A stretch of 50,519 bases of DNA from CAZXSK01 sp964642855 (GTDB lineage Bacteria; Planctomycetota; Phycisphaerae; SM23-33): positions 1-50,519 of the forward strand of contig CAZXSK010000024.1 of the NCBI GenBank assembly GCA_964642855.1, written 5' to 3'. Every line of letters starts with the position of its first letter. The first letter of the stretch is position 1. Positions 20,958 to 29,624 of the stretch are shown piece after piece. Below the pieces are notes generated by a model. It did no database searches, was not told the DNA's origin, and saw nothing but the letters and a program-made list of their open reading frames with translations. The translations under genes were made by a program, and so were the position numbers.

Positions 20958-23590
20958 ATGACCTTCATCGCCGGGTTCAGCCGGAAATCCGGCTCGGGGA
21001 TCTTGATCCTGCTGGCGACCTTGAACTCCGCCAGCTTGTCGGTCATCCCGGGTGCGAAGCCGCCGGTTGCGGTGAACGACCACCCCCTGCTGCCGGGCTT
21101 GACCTGGACGGCCAGCACGTGCTCTCCCTTGGAAACGTCCACAGCGAAGGGGTGGGCCATGTCCGTCGGAGGCGCGCCATTGCCGGACGACAGCGTGTCG
21201 TAGACCTTCTCGCCGTCGAGGTACCATCGCATGAACCAGTCGGCACCGGCCTGGATGTACAGCCGGCCGTCCTCGGGCACCTTGATCTTCGCAAACGCAT
21301 ACGCCATCGACGGCACGCCGATTTTCACGGTGTCCGGAGCGTTCTCCACGTCGGGTTTCTGTCCCGGCCTGAGGTCGACCAGGCTCGTCAGCAGGACCGT
21401 CTTCTCCCGGGCGGGTATCTCGAATGCCGGGAAGTCTCGGTCACCCACGCTGATCTTCTTCGGGATCTCCTTGAGGTCCCTGCCCTTCAGCGGGGCCATG
21501 TCCGGCGGGAGCGGCCCGAAGACCTGCCAGCTTCCCGGCCAGGCAATGTCTTTCAACGCCCCGGCCTGCAGCGCCTTGTCGACCGCAACGGGCTGAAGAA
21601 TCTTCGGCTTCTCGATCCGGAAGTGCTCCGGCCTGACGACGACCATCAGCGGATAGAGCCCGGGGGCAAGCCGAAGCGGCTGGTCGGGCTGGAGCTTCGT
21701 GCCACATAGATATTGCGTCACGTCCGGGTCCTTGCACGTGAGTACCACGATCCGGTCGCGGGTGTTGTCCAGCACTGTCTGCAGCAAGCCCAGTCCGGAG
21801 TCGGCATTGGCGACGGCGGACGGATCGACCCGGCTGGAAAAGCTCGGAACGATCTCGCCCGTGCCCTGCAGCGAGTAGATGCCGATAAAGGCTGGCGGGT
21901 TGTTGTGGGCGTACTTGCGCGAAAGCGGCCGGAAGGAAAGCTTCTTCCCTCGCCAGGTGACCGCGTCGCCGGCCGCGTAGGCGTTGTCAGCCGGAGCATC
22001 GGCATCTCCGGTGGCCGGGAAGGGTCCAGCCCCGATCCAACGGTCCGGCGTTCTGCCGTCTCGGAGGAGTCCGACCGGCATGTCCGGGCCGAGTTGGAGT
22101 TCTTCCGCGGCGACCGGCTGGATCCGCTTGGGCTCTGCCGTCGTCGGCGGGGCGCCGACCTCCTCGAGCACTACCTTCGCAAGCCGCCGGGCCTGGTAGT
22201 CCCTGCCCTCTTCGGTCGTCACGGCAATGCACGTCAGCGCCCGCCCCGAACGAAGGATCATCCGTTTGCCGGCGAAGACTGGGCTGTCCGTGCCGATATC
22301 AACCAGGTTTCGGCTGATGAGCTGCAGGTCGCCGTCGGCCGAGGTGATGGCTATCTGACCATGGGTGGGGTGTCCGCCGTGACTGCCGCCTCCGGAGTCG
22401 AGGGTGAAGAGGTACTTCCCGGCCACCACGGGCATCACGCCGTGACGAACCGCCTGTTCCAGGGAGGGCTTGAGCTTACCCAGCGCCTGGCCGGTCTTCG
22501 CATCGTAGGCAAGCACCTCAAGACGGGCATCCGGACAGTGCGGGCCACGATCGAGAATCGGCTGGGACACGAACACGTACTTCTCCGTGGCCACCGAGGG
22601 GGCTGAGAAGCTGCCGAAACCGCTGTGCTCGTAGTTGGCCTCCCACCGATGGCCGTAAGCGAGTCGGCCCTGGTCGTCCCACAGTCGGACCGCTACCAGT
22701 TGCTCCTGGGCGGTCATGAAGACCGTGTCGGCGTTGGAGCACAGCGCGTAGCCCCCGCCGTTGGCGTATCCGGCTGCGATGGACACGTTGGCCGGGTCGC
22801 CAGGACGCTCGACGTTCATCGCGGATCGGAGCTTACCGTCGGCGACGTCGACGAGTCGGCCGGTCGAGGTGTACAGCGTCCGAACCGTGCCCGACTTCGA
22901 CGCTGCCTCCAGCAGCACGCTCGCATGCGAGCGGAATTCGCCGGGCATCGTCAGCCGGTGCTTGACTTCACCCTTCTCCGCCGAGAGAACCAGCACGCCC
23001 ACCATCCTGGTCGGCTTCTTGCCCTCGCGGAGTTTCTGGAGGTCCTTCGGTACCGGCCAGCTTTCGGTGATCTCGCCTTCCAGAACAATCAGCTCGCCAG
23101 CCTGATGGACCTTCGCCGGCTGGAGGTCGGTGCGGATCGCCCATTTGCGCTCGCCATCCAGATCGAAACAGGCCGCCACGCCACCCCCCGCATGCATCCA
23201 GACATGCTTGCCGTCGGTAACCGGGTCACTGGCCCGAGTTTCCCCCAGGTTCCGATAGCGGAAGCCCACTTCCCTGGCAGCGGCTTCCATCATCTTCGAA
23301 CGGTTCTCAGCGCTGGCGTTCTTCCAGACCGTCGCGCGATCCTTGTCCGACGCGAGAAGCTCGAAGATGCTCACCTCGCCGGTCCAGTTCGGCTTGCCGG
23401 TGGCCAGGTCCAGCGAAAGGAGTCTACCCACGCCATCGGTAAGAAGCAGACTGTCCCCGACGACCAGCGGGCGGGTCCTGCCGCCCATGTCGGTGTTCCG
23501 CCAGGCGACGTTGATGCCCTTCTCGATATCCCAAGCCAGCGGCGGCTGGGCGTCCGGGAAAACCCGCTCGCCGACAAAGGGCTTGTCCGC
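20958..23590 (-). CDS. PQQ-like beta-propeller protein, C-terminal part (same gene as 23691-25707)
   Basis: About 877 residues are visible, with no stop before the gap at 20957. It opens ADKPFVGERVFPDAQPPLAW, the same residues that end the upstream fragment. The next 450 residues form PQQ/WD-like blades (GGRTRPLVVGDSLLLTDGVG, LLSLDLATGKPNWTGEV, VAACFDLDGERKWAIRTDLQ, VLAYDAKTGQALGKL, KRMILRSGRALTCIAV). The last third has PA14- or galactose-binding-like sandwiches, e.g. GRLYIQAGADWFMRWYLDGE and KGEHVLAVQVKPGSRGW. After joining the fragments the protein exceeds 1,530 residues. It is secreted; a cell-surface or periplasmic scaffold or quinoprotein-like role is possible, but no catalytic motif is recognised. 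The stop lies in or beyond the first gap. Confidence 0.8.
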
Positions 23591-23745
23591 NNNNNNNNNN
23601 NNNNNNNNNNNNNNNNNNNNNNNNNNNNNNNNNNNNNNNNNNNNNNNNNNNNNNNNNNNNNNNNNNNNNNNNNNNNNNNNNNNNNNNNNNCCAGCGGCGG
23701 CTGGGCGTCCGGGAAAACCCGCTCGCCGACAAAGGGCTTGTCCGC
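23536..23745. repeat. Exact 55-base duplication flanking an artificial gap
   Basis: Bases 23536-23590 and 23691-23745 are identical over 55 positions, on either side of 100 N. Collapsing one copy and the gap removes 155 bases and restores one continuous reading frame across the join. The pattern fits two contigs overlapping by an assembly k-mer that the scaffolder did not merge, not a biological repeat. Confidence 0.92.
23591..23690. other. Assembly gap of 100 N (spurious; contigs overlap)
   Basis: Exactly 100 N between two identical 55-base flanks. No sequence is probably missing here. The default gap length plus the overlap breaks the reading frame by 155 bases, so automatic annotation will split the gene. 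Confidence 0.9.
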
Positions 23746-25707
23746 AGGGTCGGCCACTTTGGCCGTGTGAGGCTTCTTGAGCGTCATCGCCAGACGCACC
23801 CACGAAGGCCTGCGGTCGCGGTTGCTGCGGATAAGGATCTCGTTCCGCCCTTCCTTGAGCGAGACCTTCACGAACTCCCTGCCGCGCAGCCGATAGCGGT
23901 AGGGCTTCTCCTCGTCGGTCCAGATGAGTCTGCCATTGAGCCAGACTTTCGCCTGCTCGCAGGCCTCGAGACTCAGCCAGGCGTCGGTAGCCTTTGGAGC
24001 CTCCAGCCAGGCCGAGGCGTACCACGTCTCGCCGCGGAAACGGTTGTAGAACCCGTTTTTCTCCCACGGCGGCGCGATGGTGGTGTTGCCGGCAACCATC
24101 GGCTTCCACTGAACGGCACGCGGGTTCTCGATGGCAGCACCCATGCGGTCTCTCGGCTGGGTGTACGACAGGATCGGAGCCGGTATGATCCCGGGCACCA
24201 GGCCGGTGTTGTGCTCCAGCCCCAGACGCTGCTCGAACGGGCCAATCACGTACCACTGGGGCAGGAAATACCAGCCGTCGTCGGAATCTTCGGAGAGTCG
24301 ATTGATGCCCGGCACGGACTCCACGGCCTTCAGGTTTGTGCTCGGCGAGTCGCCTGCGCCTTCTGCCACGGCCTCGGGAAGCTCGGCGCTTTGGGGATCG
24401 CCGGCCGCTTCGACCGCCTGCCGGACGGCCTGTACGTAGGCCGCTACGGCCTCGGGCTTCAGGTCCGACACCAGATCCGCAACGGCTGTATCGACCTGGG
24501 CCATCGCCTCGCTGATCGGCAGCGGATAGTGCTGAATCGCCAGGTGCAGCGCCCGGATCTGGCGGTAGAGAGCTTCGATATCGCCTGCAGCCTGAACGGC
24601 CGCCTTCCGGTCGTCATCCGGCAAGGCAGGAATGTCAGCCAGCAGCTTCTCCGGCGGGAGCAGATCATCCAGCAGGAAGCCGTCCACCCGACCGACCCGC
24701 TCGTCAATCTCGCCGCTGGACTTGAAACGCCCGATGACGGCTTTTCCGCCCCGGCCTCGGACCTTGCCCTCGTACTTGCCCATGTCACCCGTGGCGTGGT
24801 AGGTGCCGCTCAGCACATGATGGTCCAGCCGGGCATCGAGGACGAACTCGATCTCCAGCGGTGGCTGAGGGGAGCGTTTCCCCTTGTACGGCACCCATCC
24901 GTCATGGTGCAGGAAGATCTTCAGCGTGCCGCTGAGTTTCCCGTCCTTGAACGCCAGCCCGGTCGCGTCGCCCTCGTGGAACCCGCCGTTCCAGGTCGGC
25001 GTGGAAACGCTGATGGTCGTGAAGCGGGTAGCGGGTACCTGCAGTCGGACGAAGATCGGCTTGATGTTCACCGAGGCCCGTTTGCGGCGTTTTCTCGAAC
25101 CGTGACGGACGCCTCCTTCCAACACAAGATCCAGCACGGCTGCGTCGTCGTGGATCTTCACGTCGAAGTCATACGTCTGTTTGCGCGGCTTCATGAACCC
25201 GGTCGGGATGAATCTGTCCCACCAGCCGTGGGCTTCGCCGGGCGGAAGCTGCTCGTCGAGCGTTTCGTCCAGGCGATAGGTTACCTCAGCCGTGGCGGCT
25301 AGCTTGTCGGCATCGATCGTGGTGCTCTGGAATCTGGCTGGGAATCGCAGGCCATGGCGCCACGTGCACCCCGCGCCGTTGGCCAGGTGGAATCCCCGCC
25401 ACTCCTGCATGGTGCTCTGCGACCAGGCAGGAACTTTCATGCTGCTCTGTCGCCAACTCCCCCCCGCCATCCGGGCGACCATCCAGGCATCGTGGCCGTC
25501 GGCGCCCTCGGCAAACCGCAGGTGAAAATGGCGCTGCGGGCCTTTCTTGACATCGGCTTGGTTGAGTTGCGACCACTGCTCCATCAACTCCGAGCGAGTC
25601 TTCAGCAGCTTGCCGTACTCCTCGCGAAGATTGGCATCCTGCGCCGAGACAGAAGCAGCAAGGAGAAGAACGAGAGTGGTTTGTGCCAGGATTCTGATCC
25701 GTTGCAT
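23691..25707 (-). CDS. Secreted PQQ-like beta-propeller protein, N-terminal part
   Basis: This is the 5' part of the gene that continues at 20958-23590; 672 codons are visible. It starts MQRIRILAQTTLVLLLAASVSAQDA, a cleavable signal peptide. Residues 30-330 show beta-sandwich-like stretches of unknown family (YRLDETLDEQLPPGEAHGWW, LSGTLKIFLHHDGWVPYKGK, VLSGTYHATGDMGKYEGKV). A helical section follows (about 340-420). Residues about 470-650 look like a sialate-esterase or PA14-type galactose-binding module, with WYVIGPFEQR, ASAWLEAPKATDAWLSLEAC, AKVWLNGRLIW and LKEGRNEILIRSNRDRRPSW. The ATG at 25707 follows GGGAGACGC. The deiminase gene lies upstream on the same strand, 204 bases away. Confidence 0.8.
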
Positions 25708-25911
25708 CGATGCGTCTCCCTTGGGCTGGACTGTGCGTGTGCCGGCGCAAAGGAACCAGCCGTCTGATTGGCTCTTCCGGGAGTACGTGCCCTGGCCCCG
25801 CGACACTGTCTCCGTCACGAAATGTCAAACCCCCCTCGCACGAGCGGGTTCCGCGGGTTTGCGGGCGATCAAGGCCGGGCCGCCTGACGTCGCCTCCGGA
25901 GAAACATCTCG

Positions 25912-27186
25912 TCACGGAACGGTCGATCGCAGGCTGCGAGCACCCCCGCCTGTGGCTGCGGAAGATTCCAGCCTCTTGGGCAGCCGAACGAAACCGGGCA
26001 CGTTCATGGAAATGCAGTGCAGGCTACCCCCCAGGGGCGCGAGGCTCTCGGTATCGATGGCAATGACCTTGTGGCGGGGCAGCAGCCTTCGGTAGACATC
26101 GAGTGCCTCGCGATGCAGTTCCTTGTCGACTGTGGAATAGGTAGGAATCAGCGCGATCTTATCGGTGAGGATCAGGTTCGTGAAGGTCCGCCACACGCCG
26201 TCCGGCCGAGGGGGCATGGGAATACGGTGGACCTGCATCCGCCCGGCAGCGGTCATCTCGCGGGCAAGGATCTCCGCCGCTTCGTCCAGAATCCTGGCAT
26301 TGACGGGGTCCTCGTTCGGGTCGCACTCGGCGACCACGGCCAGGTTCGTTCCGAGAATGGCCACGAACATGTCGACATGGTGGGTCGGCTCGCCAACGAG
26401 GGGTTCCAGGTAGACCCAGCGTTTGAAGCCGTAGGAATCGGCCAGCATCTCCCCGACCCGCTCCTCGGTGCAACCGAAGGGACGGTTCTCCTCGCAGACA
26501 AAGGTGGTGGTCACAGCCAGTCCATCGCCATTGGTCAGGAGATTGCCCCCCTGGATCACCAGCGGGGTGGAGACAACGGGCAGTCCGAGGAGATTCCCCA
26601 GCGTCACCGGGACGCCATCGTCTAATACGGGCGGCTCGTCCGGCGTGATCCCGGGAACGTAGACGCTGTCCACGATCGCCGCTGTCCCGTCGTGCCGACG
26701 GACAAAGATCGGCCCGTAGTCGCGTGTCCAGATCGTTTCGACCGGCACTTCCACAAGCTCGATGACGTCCGAGGGAAGGTCTGCGCCTTCGAGCAGTTGC
26801 GTGGCAATCTCCCGCTCAGCATCGTTGGCGATCAACCCGATCAGCCGGACGTCGCGGTGGGCACCGCGCACGACGTCGACGAACACATCGGGGTGGTCCG
26901 TCAACAGTTCGTTGCACCCGAGGATCACCGCGCTTTGAGGGTGAAAATCCCCCCACAATCGCGCGGCCAGAAGTTCCAGCCCTGCCCCCGTCCGCCCTGC
27001 CTGCCTAGCAACAGGAGCGGGAACTGCCGGTGGTCTGGAAGGAAAAACCCGTCTGCGGACCGAAGCCCGAGCCGGAGTTGCGAGGAAACGATGCGAGCCC
27101 CACTGAGCTCCACAGTAGAAAGCCCCGACAAGCAGGGCTGCCGCGACGACGATCTGTTTCGTCGTCGGACGACGCACCGATGTCAT
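25912..27186 (-). CDS. Peptidyl-arginine deiminase / agmatine deiminase family protein, membrane-anchored
   Basis: The 424-residue protein has an N-terminal hydrophobic segment after a basic start (MTSVRRPTTKQIVVAAALLV), a signal anchor or uncleaved signal peptide. The catalytic domain (about 70-410) shows the guanidine-modifying fold motifs: VETIWTRDYGPIFV, IQGGNLLTNGDG, PTHHVDMFVAIL with the catalytic His, and GGSLHCISMNVPG with the nucleophile Cys. Enzymes of this family convert agmatine to N-carbamoylputrescine, or arginine residues to citrulline as in Porphyromonas PAD. Agmatine deiminases are usually cytoplasmic, so a membrane or periplasmic location is unusual and favours a protein or peptide substrate. 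Strong GC hairpins (e.g. GGGGGC/GCCCCC) lie in its leader at 27186-27250. Confidence 0.87.
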   Translation of the reverse strand: MTSVRRPTTKQIVVAAALLVGAFYCGAQWGSHRFLATPARASVRRRVFPSRPPAVPAPVARQAGRTGAGLELLAARLWGDFHPQSAVILGCNELLTDHPDVFVDVVRGAHRDVRLIGLIANDAEREIATQLLEGADLPSDVIELVEVPVETIWTRDYGPIFVRRHDGTAAIVDSVYVPGITPDEPPVLDDGVPVTLGNLLGLPVVSTPLVIQGGNLLTNGDGLAVTTTFVCEENRPFGCTEERVGEMLADSYGFKRWVYLEPLVGEPTHHVDMFVAILGTNLAVVAECDPNEDPVNARILDEAAEILAREMTAAGRMQVHRIPMPPRPDGVWRTFTNLILTDKIALIPTYSTVDKELHREALDVYRRLLPRHKVIAIDTESLAPLGGSLHCISMNVPGFVRLPKRLESSAATGGGARSLRSTVP

Positions 27187-27428
27187 GTGTGTCTTGCTCC
27201 AAGGGGGCGGGATGCTGCCCCCGCAGCCTGCGGGTCTCACCCGGACCCGTCCCTTGCCGAACGTCAGAGATCCCGATCTATTGCAGCGAGAAGGAAATCG
27301 CTGCCGAACCTGTCAACTCCGCGCGGCATTGGGATATTAGACCACCGAAGCCCGCCCCGGGGTCTCAGAAACTGCCAAACCGTGGAAAAATCCATCGAAG
27401 GTGGCCGGTCGGGCGGTCCCACGCATTC

Positions 27429-28106
27429 TCAGGCAGCAACAACGCGCCTAACCGAGTAACCGAGCTCGGCCACTACAGCCGGATCGAGAACACCGTTTAC
27501 CTCGGCAAGCTCCTGGCTGGTGTACCGATCGAAGTATCTGCCCTGCAGGTAGAAATCCGCCTTGCGGGCCGTGAACGAGTCTGTCTTCGCCAGCCTGCGA
27601 AGTCGGAAGTTCAGCAGGCGGGGAAGACGACGCGGTCGCAGGCCGATCCTACGGGCAAGGCTTGCCAGAGTGCCCTGCCTGTCCCGCAGGAGGTCGATGA
27701 ATCGCACGAAATGAAACCTGCTGCTTTCTTTGGCCAGCGTAAGAAAGGTTCTGTAAAAGAGGTTGTACTCCTGGATGTAGTGATGGCCAGGCTCGGGCCA
27801 GTTGCACATTCTCGCCCAGGCTCTGTAGCTCAGCAGCCAGCTGTAGGGGTCCTTGGAGATCACCACATAGGCGTCGGCCTTGCACCCGATCAGGCCCTCG
27901 AACGTCTGCAGATCGGTAGCCACGAGATCGTTGAGGTACTGCGGCTCGGGGAGGATGCGCTTGTCTGCATAGAGCCGGGCGTGCTTCTGCCGGGCCGACG
28001 CGCGGTCGTTGTTCTCGTTGAGAATGCGAACACCGTACTGGGCGGAGATAGCTGCCTCCAGGAACTTCGTCCCGCTGCGCTGGAGACCATATAGCAGAAG
28101 GTCCAT
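27429..28106 (-). CDS. Sulfotransferase family protein
   Basis: The 225-residue protein begins MDLLLYGLQRSGTKFLEAAI; GLQRSGTKF is the 5'-phosphosulfate loop that binds PAPS. YVVISKDPYSWLLSYRAWA is the second, 3'-phosphate-binding motif (R/K-DP--W--S). The remainder is typical of a small bacterial carbohydrate sulfotransferase. It would move a sulfuryl group from PAPS to a sugar hydroxyl in the cytoplasm. It is divergent from the polysaccharide operon, 317 bases away, so it may sulfate that polymer's repeat unit, but this is inferred from position only. Confidence 0.82.
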   Translation of the reverse strand: MDLLLYGLQRSGTKFLEAAISAQYGVRILNENNDRASARQKHARLYADKRILPEPQYLNDLVATDLQTFEGLIGCKADAYVVISKDPYSWLLSYRAWARMCNWPEPGHHYIQEYNLFYRTFLTLAKESSRFHFVRFIDLLRDRQGTLASLARRIGLRPRRLPRLLNFRLRRLAKTDSFTARKADFYLQGRYFDRYTSQELAEVNGVLDPAVVAELGYSVRRVVAA

Positions 28107-28423
28107 GTTCGATGTTCACTCCTGTCGACGGCCTGGCTTACGCGAGCCGCGAGCAGACCACGGCCCCGCGTATTCTTTCGGCACGTTCGGCAGCCGGCTT
28201 GGGGGAAGAGAACAGAATCATCTCTGAAGCTCTCCAAGCTCATTCAGAAGAAGAAGGTAACGGAAACCGACCCGCCACAAATCCCTTAAGTTGCTTACTT
28301 CGCACTCGATAATCCCAGTGGCAGGAGGGAGAGGGCGAAGGCCCCCTCTGCCAGGGTCAGTTACACACAACCTTTTGTATTCTTGGCCTTTATAGTTCGC
28401 GAGACCTCAACAGGCAACGCGAG
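28107..28423. other. Divergent intergenic region before the polysaccharide operon
   Basis: This 317-base stretch separates the sulfotransferase and the export lipoprotein gene. It has no gene. A weak promoter candidate for the plus strand is TTAAGT (28286-28291), 16 bases, then GATAAT (28308-28313). A bulged hairpin GGCAGGAGGG/CCCTCTGCC spans 28320-28352 and would lie in the leader. I see no JUMPstart/ops element and no convincing sigma-54 site. Confidence 0.4.
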
Positions 28424-29584
28424 ATGCGCCAAGGCAACAGAACAAGTTGCGGGTCAGAGATGGTCTGCAGATTCTCACCACGCCTCCCGGAGGACACCCG
28501 GGATAGGCCCCCGGACTGCTCCGGTGGTGTTCCAGGCGGACGCCCGGCATCCCCGGCCGTTGCGATGCTGCTGTTGGTACTGAGTGGCGGCCTGGTCCCG
28601 GCCGGGTGTGGCCCGACTGCGACAACCGATTCTCAGCAGCTTTCCCGCTTCGAGCAGGCCGGCCCGATCCGTCCCGAGGTCGACGTCAGCCGCCTGGCGA
28701 AGGCGGACCTTGGCGACCAGCCCAGCCTGATCGAGTGCGGGGACGTCATCAGCCTGCAGATGCCCGCCGTTACGGGTCTGGCGGCGGCTTCGCACCCGAA
28801 TGATCTGGTCTTCTATCAATGCCGCGTCGACTCCACAGGGCGCATCCGCCTTCCCGTGATCGGTCAGATTGATGCCAACGCGATCACGCTGGAGCAGTTG
28901 GAGAACCGTATCGCTGACGCATATTGCCCCCGGTATCTGCGTTACCGCCCAGTCGTCGTCGCCCAGTACAAGGATAAGAAGGCCCATCGGGTTTCCGTGC
29001 TCGGCGCCGTTCGACATCCGGGGGTCTACGAGCTTCGGCGGTCGGAACTGACTCTGGTCACGGCCATTACCGAAGCCGGAGGCGTGCTCAAAGAGGGGTC
29101 GGGGGCAATCCTCATCCGCAGCCAGGATGACGGTACGACCAAGCCCATGCTGCTTCCGGTCAAGGGAATGAACGTCCCCTTCGAGGACATTCGCCTGAAG
29201 CCTGGCGACACCATCGAGGTCAAGCGGCGCAAGCTTGAAACCTTCACCATAACCGGCCTGGTGCGCAGGCCGGCAGCCTTGGACTACCCGCCCGATGCTT
29301 CCTACTCCCTGATGGACGCAGTAGCCATGGGGGGAGGCGTCGACGCACTGGCCGATCCGAAATACGCGACCATCTACCGCCAGGATTCAGACGGGAAGCT
29401 GGTCAAGGCGGTCTTCGCGATCTCAAACCTGCAGGGCGAGGCGCGAAATGTGGCCATCAAGCCGGGCGACGTGGTCTCGGTGGAGCATTCGCCGAGGACT
29501 CATTTCCGAGTGATCATGGCCCAGTTGTTGAGGCTGGGCGCGGGCTTCAATGTCGGGGCAACCTACAACGTAGCCGGCAACTGA
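28424..29584 (+). CDS. Polysaccharide export lipoprotein (Wza-like, Poly_export/SLBB)
   Basis: The frame encodes 386 residues from 28424. The signal peptide core MLLLVLSGGLVPAGC ends in a lipobox, giving an outer-membrane lipoprotein. The Poly_export domain (about 95-190) shows LIECGDVISLQMP, DSTGRIRLPVIGQIDANAIT and YRPVVVAQYKDKKAH. Two SLBB-like repeats follow: RVSVLGAVRHPGVYELRRSE and FTITGLVRRPAALDYPPDAS. The protein should form the outer-membrane exit pore for the polymer. The start is uncertain: ATGs at 28424, 28460 and 28565 are in frame, none with a strong ribosome binding site. It is the first gene of the plus-strand cluster. Confidence 0.9.
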   Translation: MRQGNRTSCGSEMVCRFSPRLPEDTRDRPPDCSGGVPGGRPASPAVAMLLLVLSGGLVPAGCGPTATTDSQQLSRFEQAGPIRPEVDVSRLAKADLGDQPSLIECGDVISLQMPAVTGLAAASHPNDLVFYQCRVDSTGRIRLPVIGQIDANAITLEQLENRIADAYCPRYLRYRPVVVAQYKDKKAHRVSVLGAVRHPGVYELRRSELTLVTAITEAGGVLKEGSGAILIRSQDDGTTKPMLLPVKGMNVPFEDIRLKPGDTIEVKRRKLETFTITGLVRRPAALDYPPDASYSLMDAVAMGGGVDALADPKYATIYRQDSDGKLVKAVFAISNLQGEARNVAIKPGDVVSVEHSPRTHFRVIMAQLLRLGAGFNVGATYNVAGN

Positions 29585-29594
29585 GCCGGGCTTC

Positions 29595-29616
29595 GGGACC
29601 GACCGGTCCTTGTTTG
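29595..29616 (+). terminator. Weak hairpin between export lipoprotein and autokinase genes
   Basis: GGACC-GACC-GGTCC (29596-29609) is followed by TTGTTT. The stem is only 5-6 base pairs, so it might partly attenuate transcription into the kinase gene or be incidental. Confidence 0.25.
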
Positions 29617-29624
29617 AGACAGGA

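Noticed and set aside
20821..20990. Overlapping contig ends at the first gap
   Set aside because: I compared both flanks and saw no shared end sequence, so this gap probably hides real sequence.
23371..23745. Programmed frameshift or pseudogene in the PQQ-propeller gene
   Set aside because: The frame change is explained by the 155 bases of gap plus duplicated overlap; removing them gives an intact frame.
27186..27250. Riboswitch or tRNA in the GC-hairpin leader of the deiminase gene
   Set aside because: Only simple GC-rich stems are visible; no conserved motif of a known riboswitch or tRNA is present.
28170..28200. Sigma-54 promoter (CGGCACGTTCGGCAGC) before the polysaccharide operon
   Set aside because: The GG-to-GC spacing is 8 rather than 10 bases, so it does not fit a -24/-12 element.
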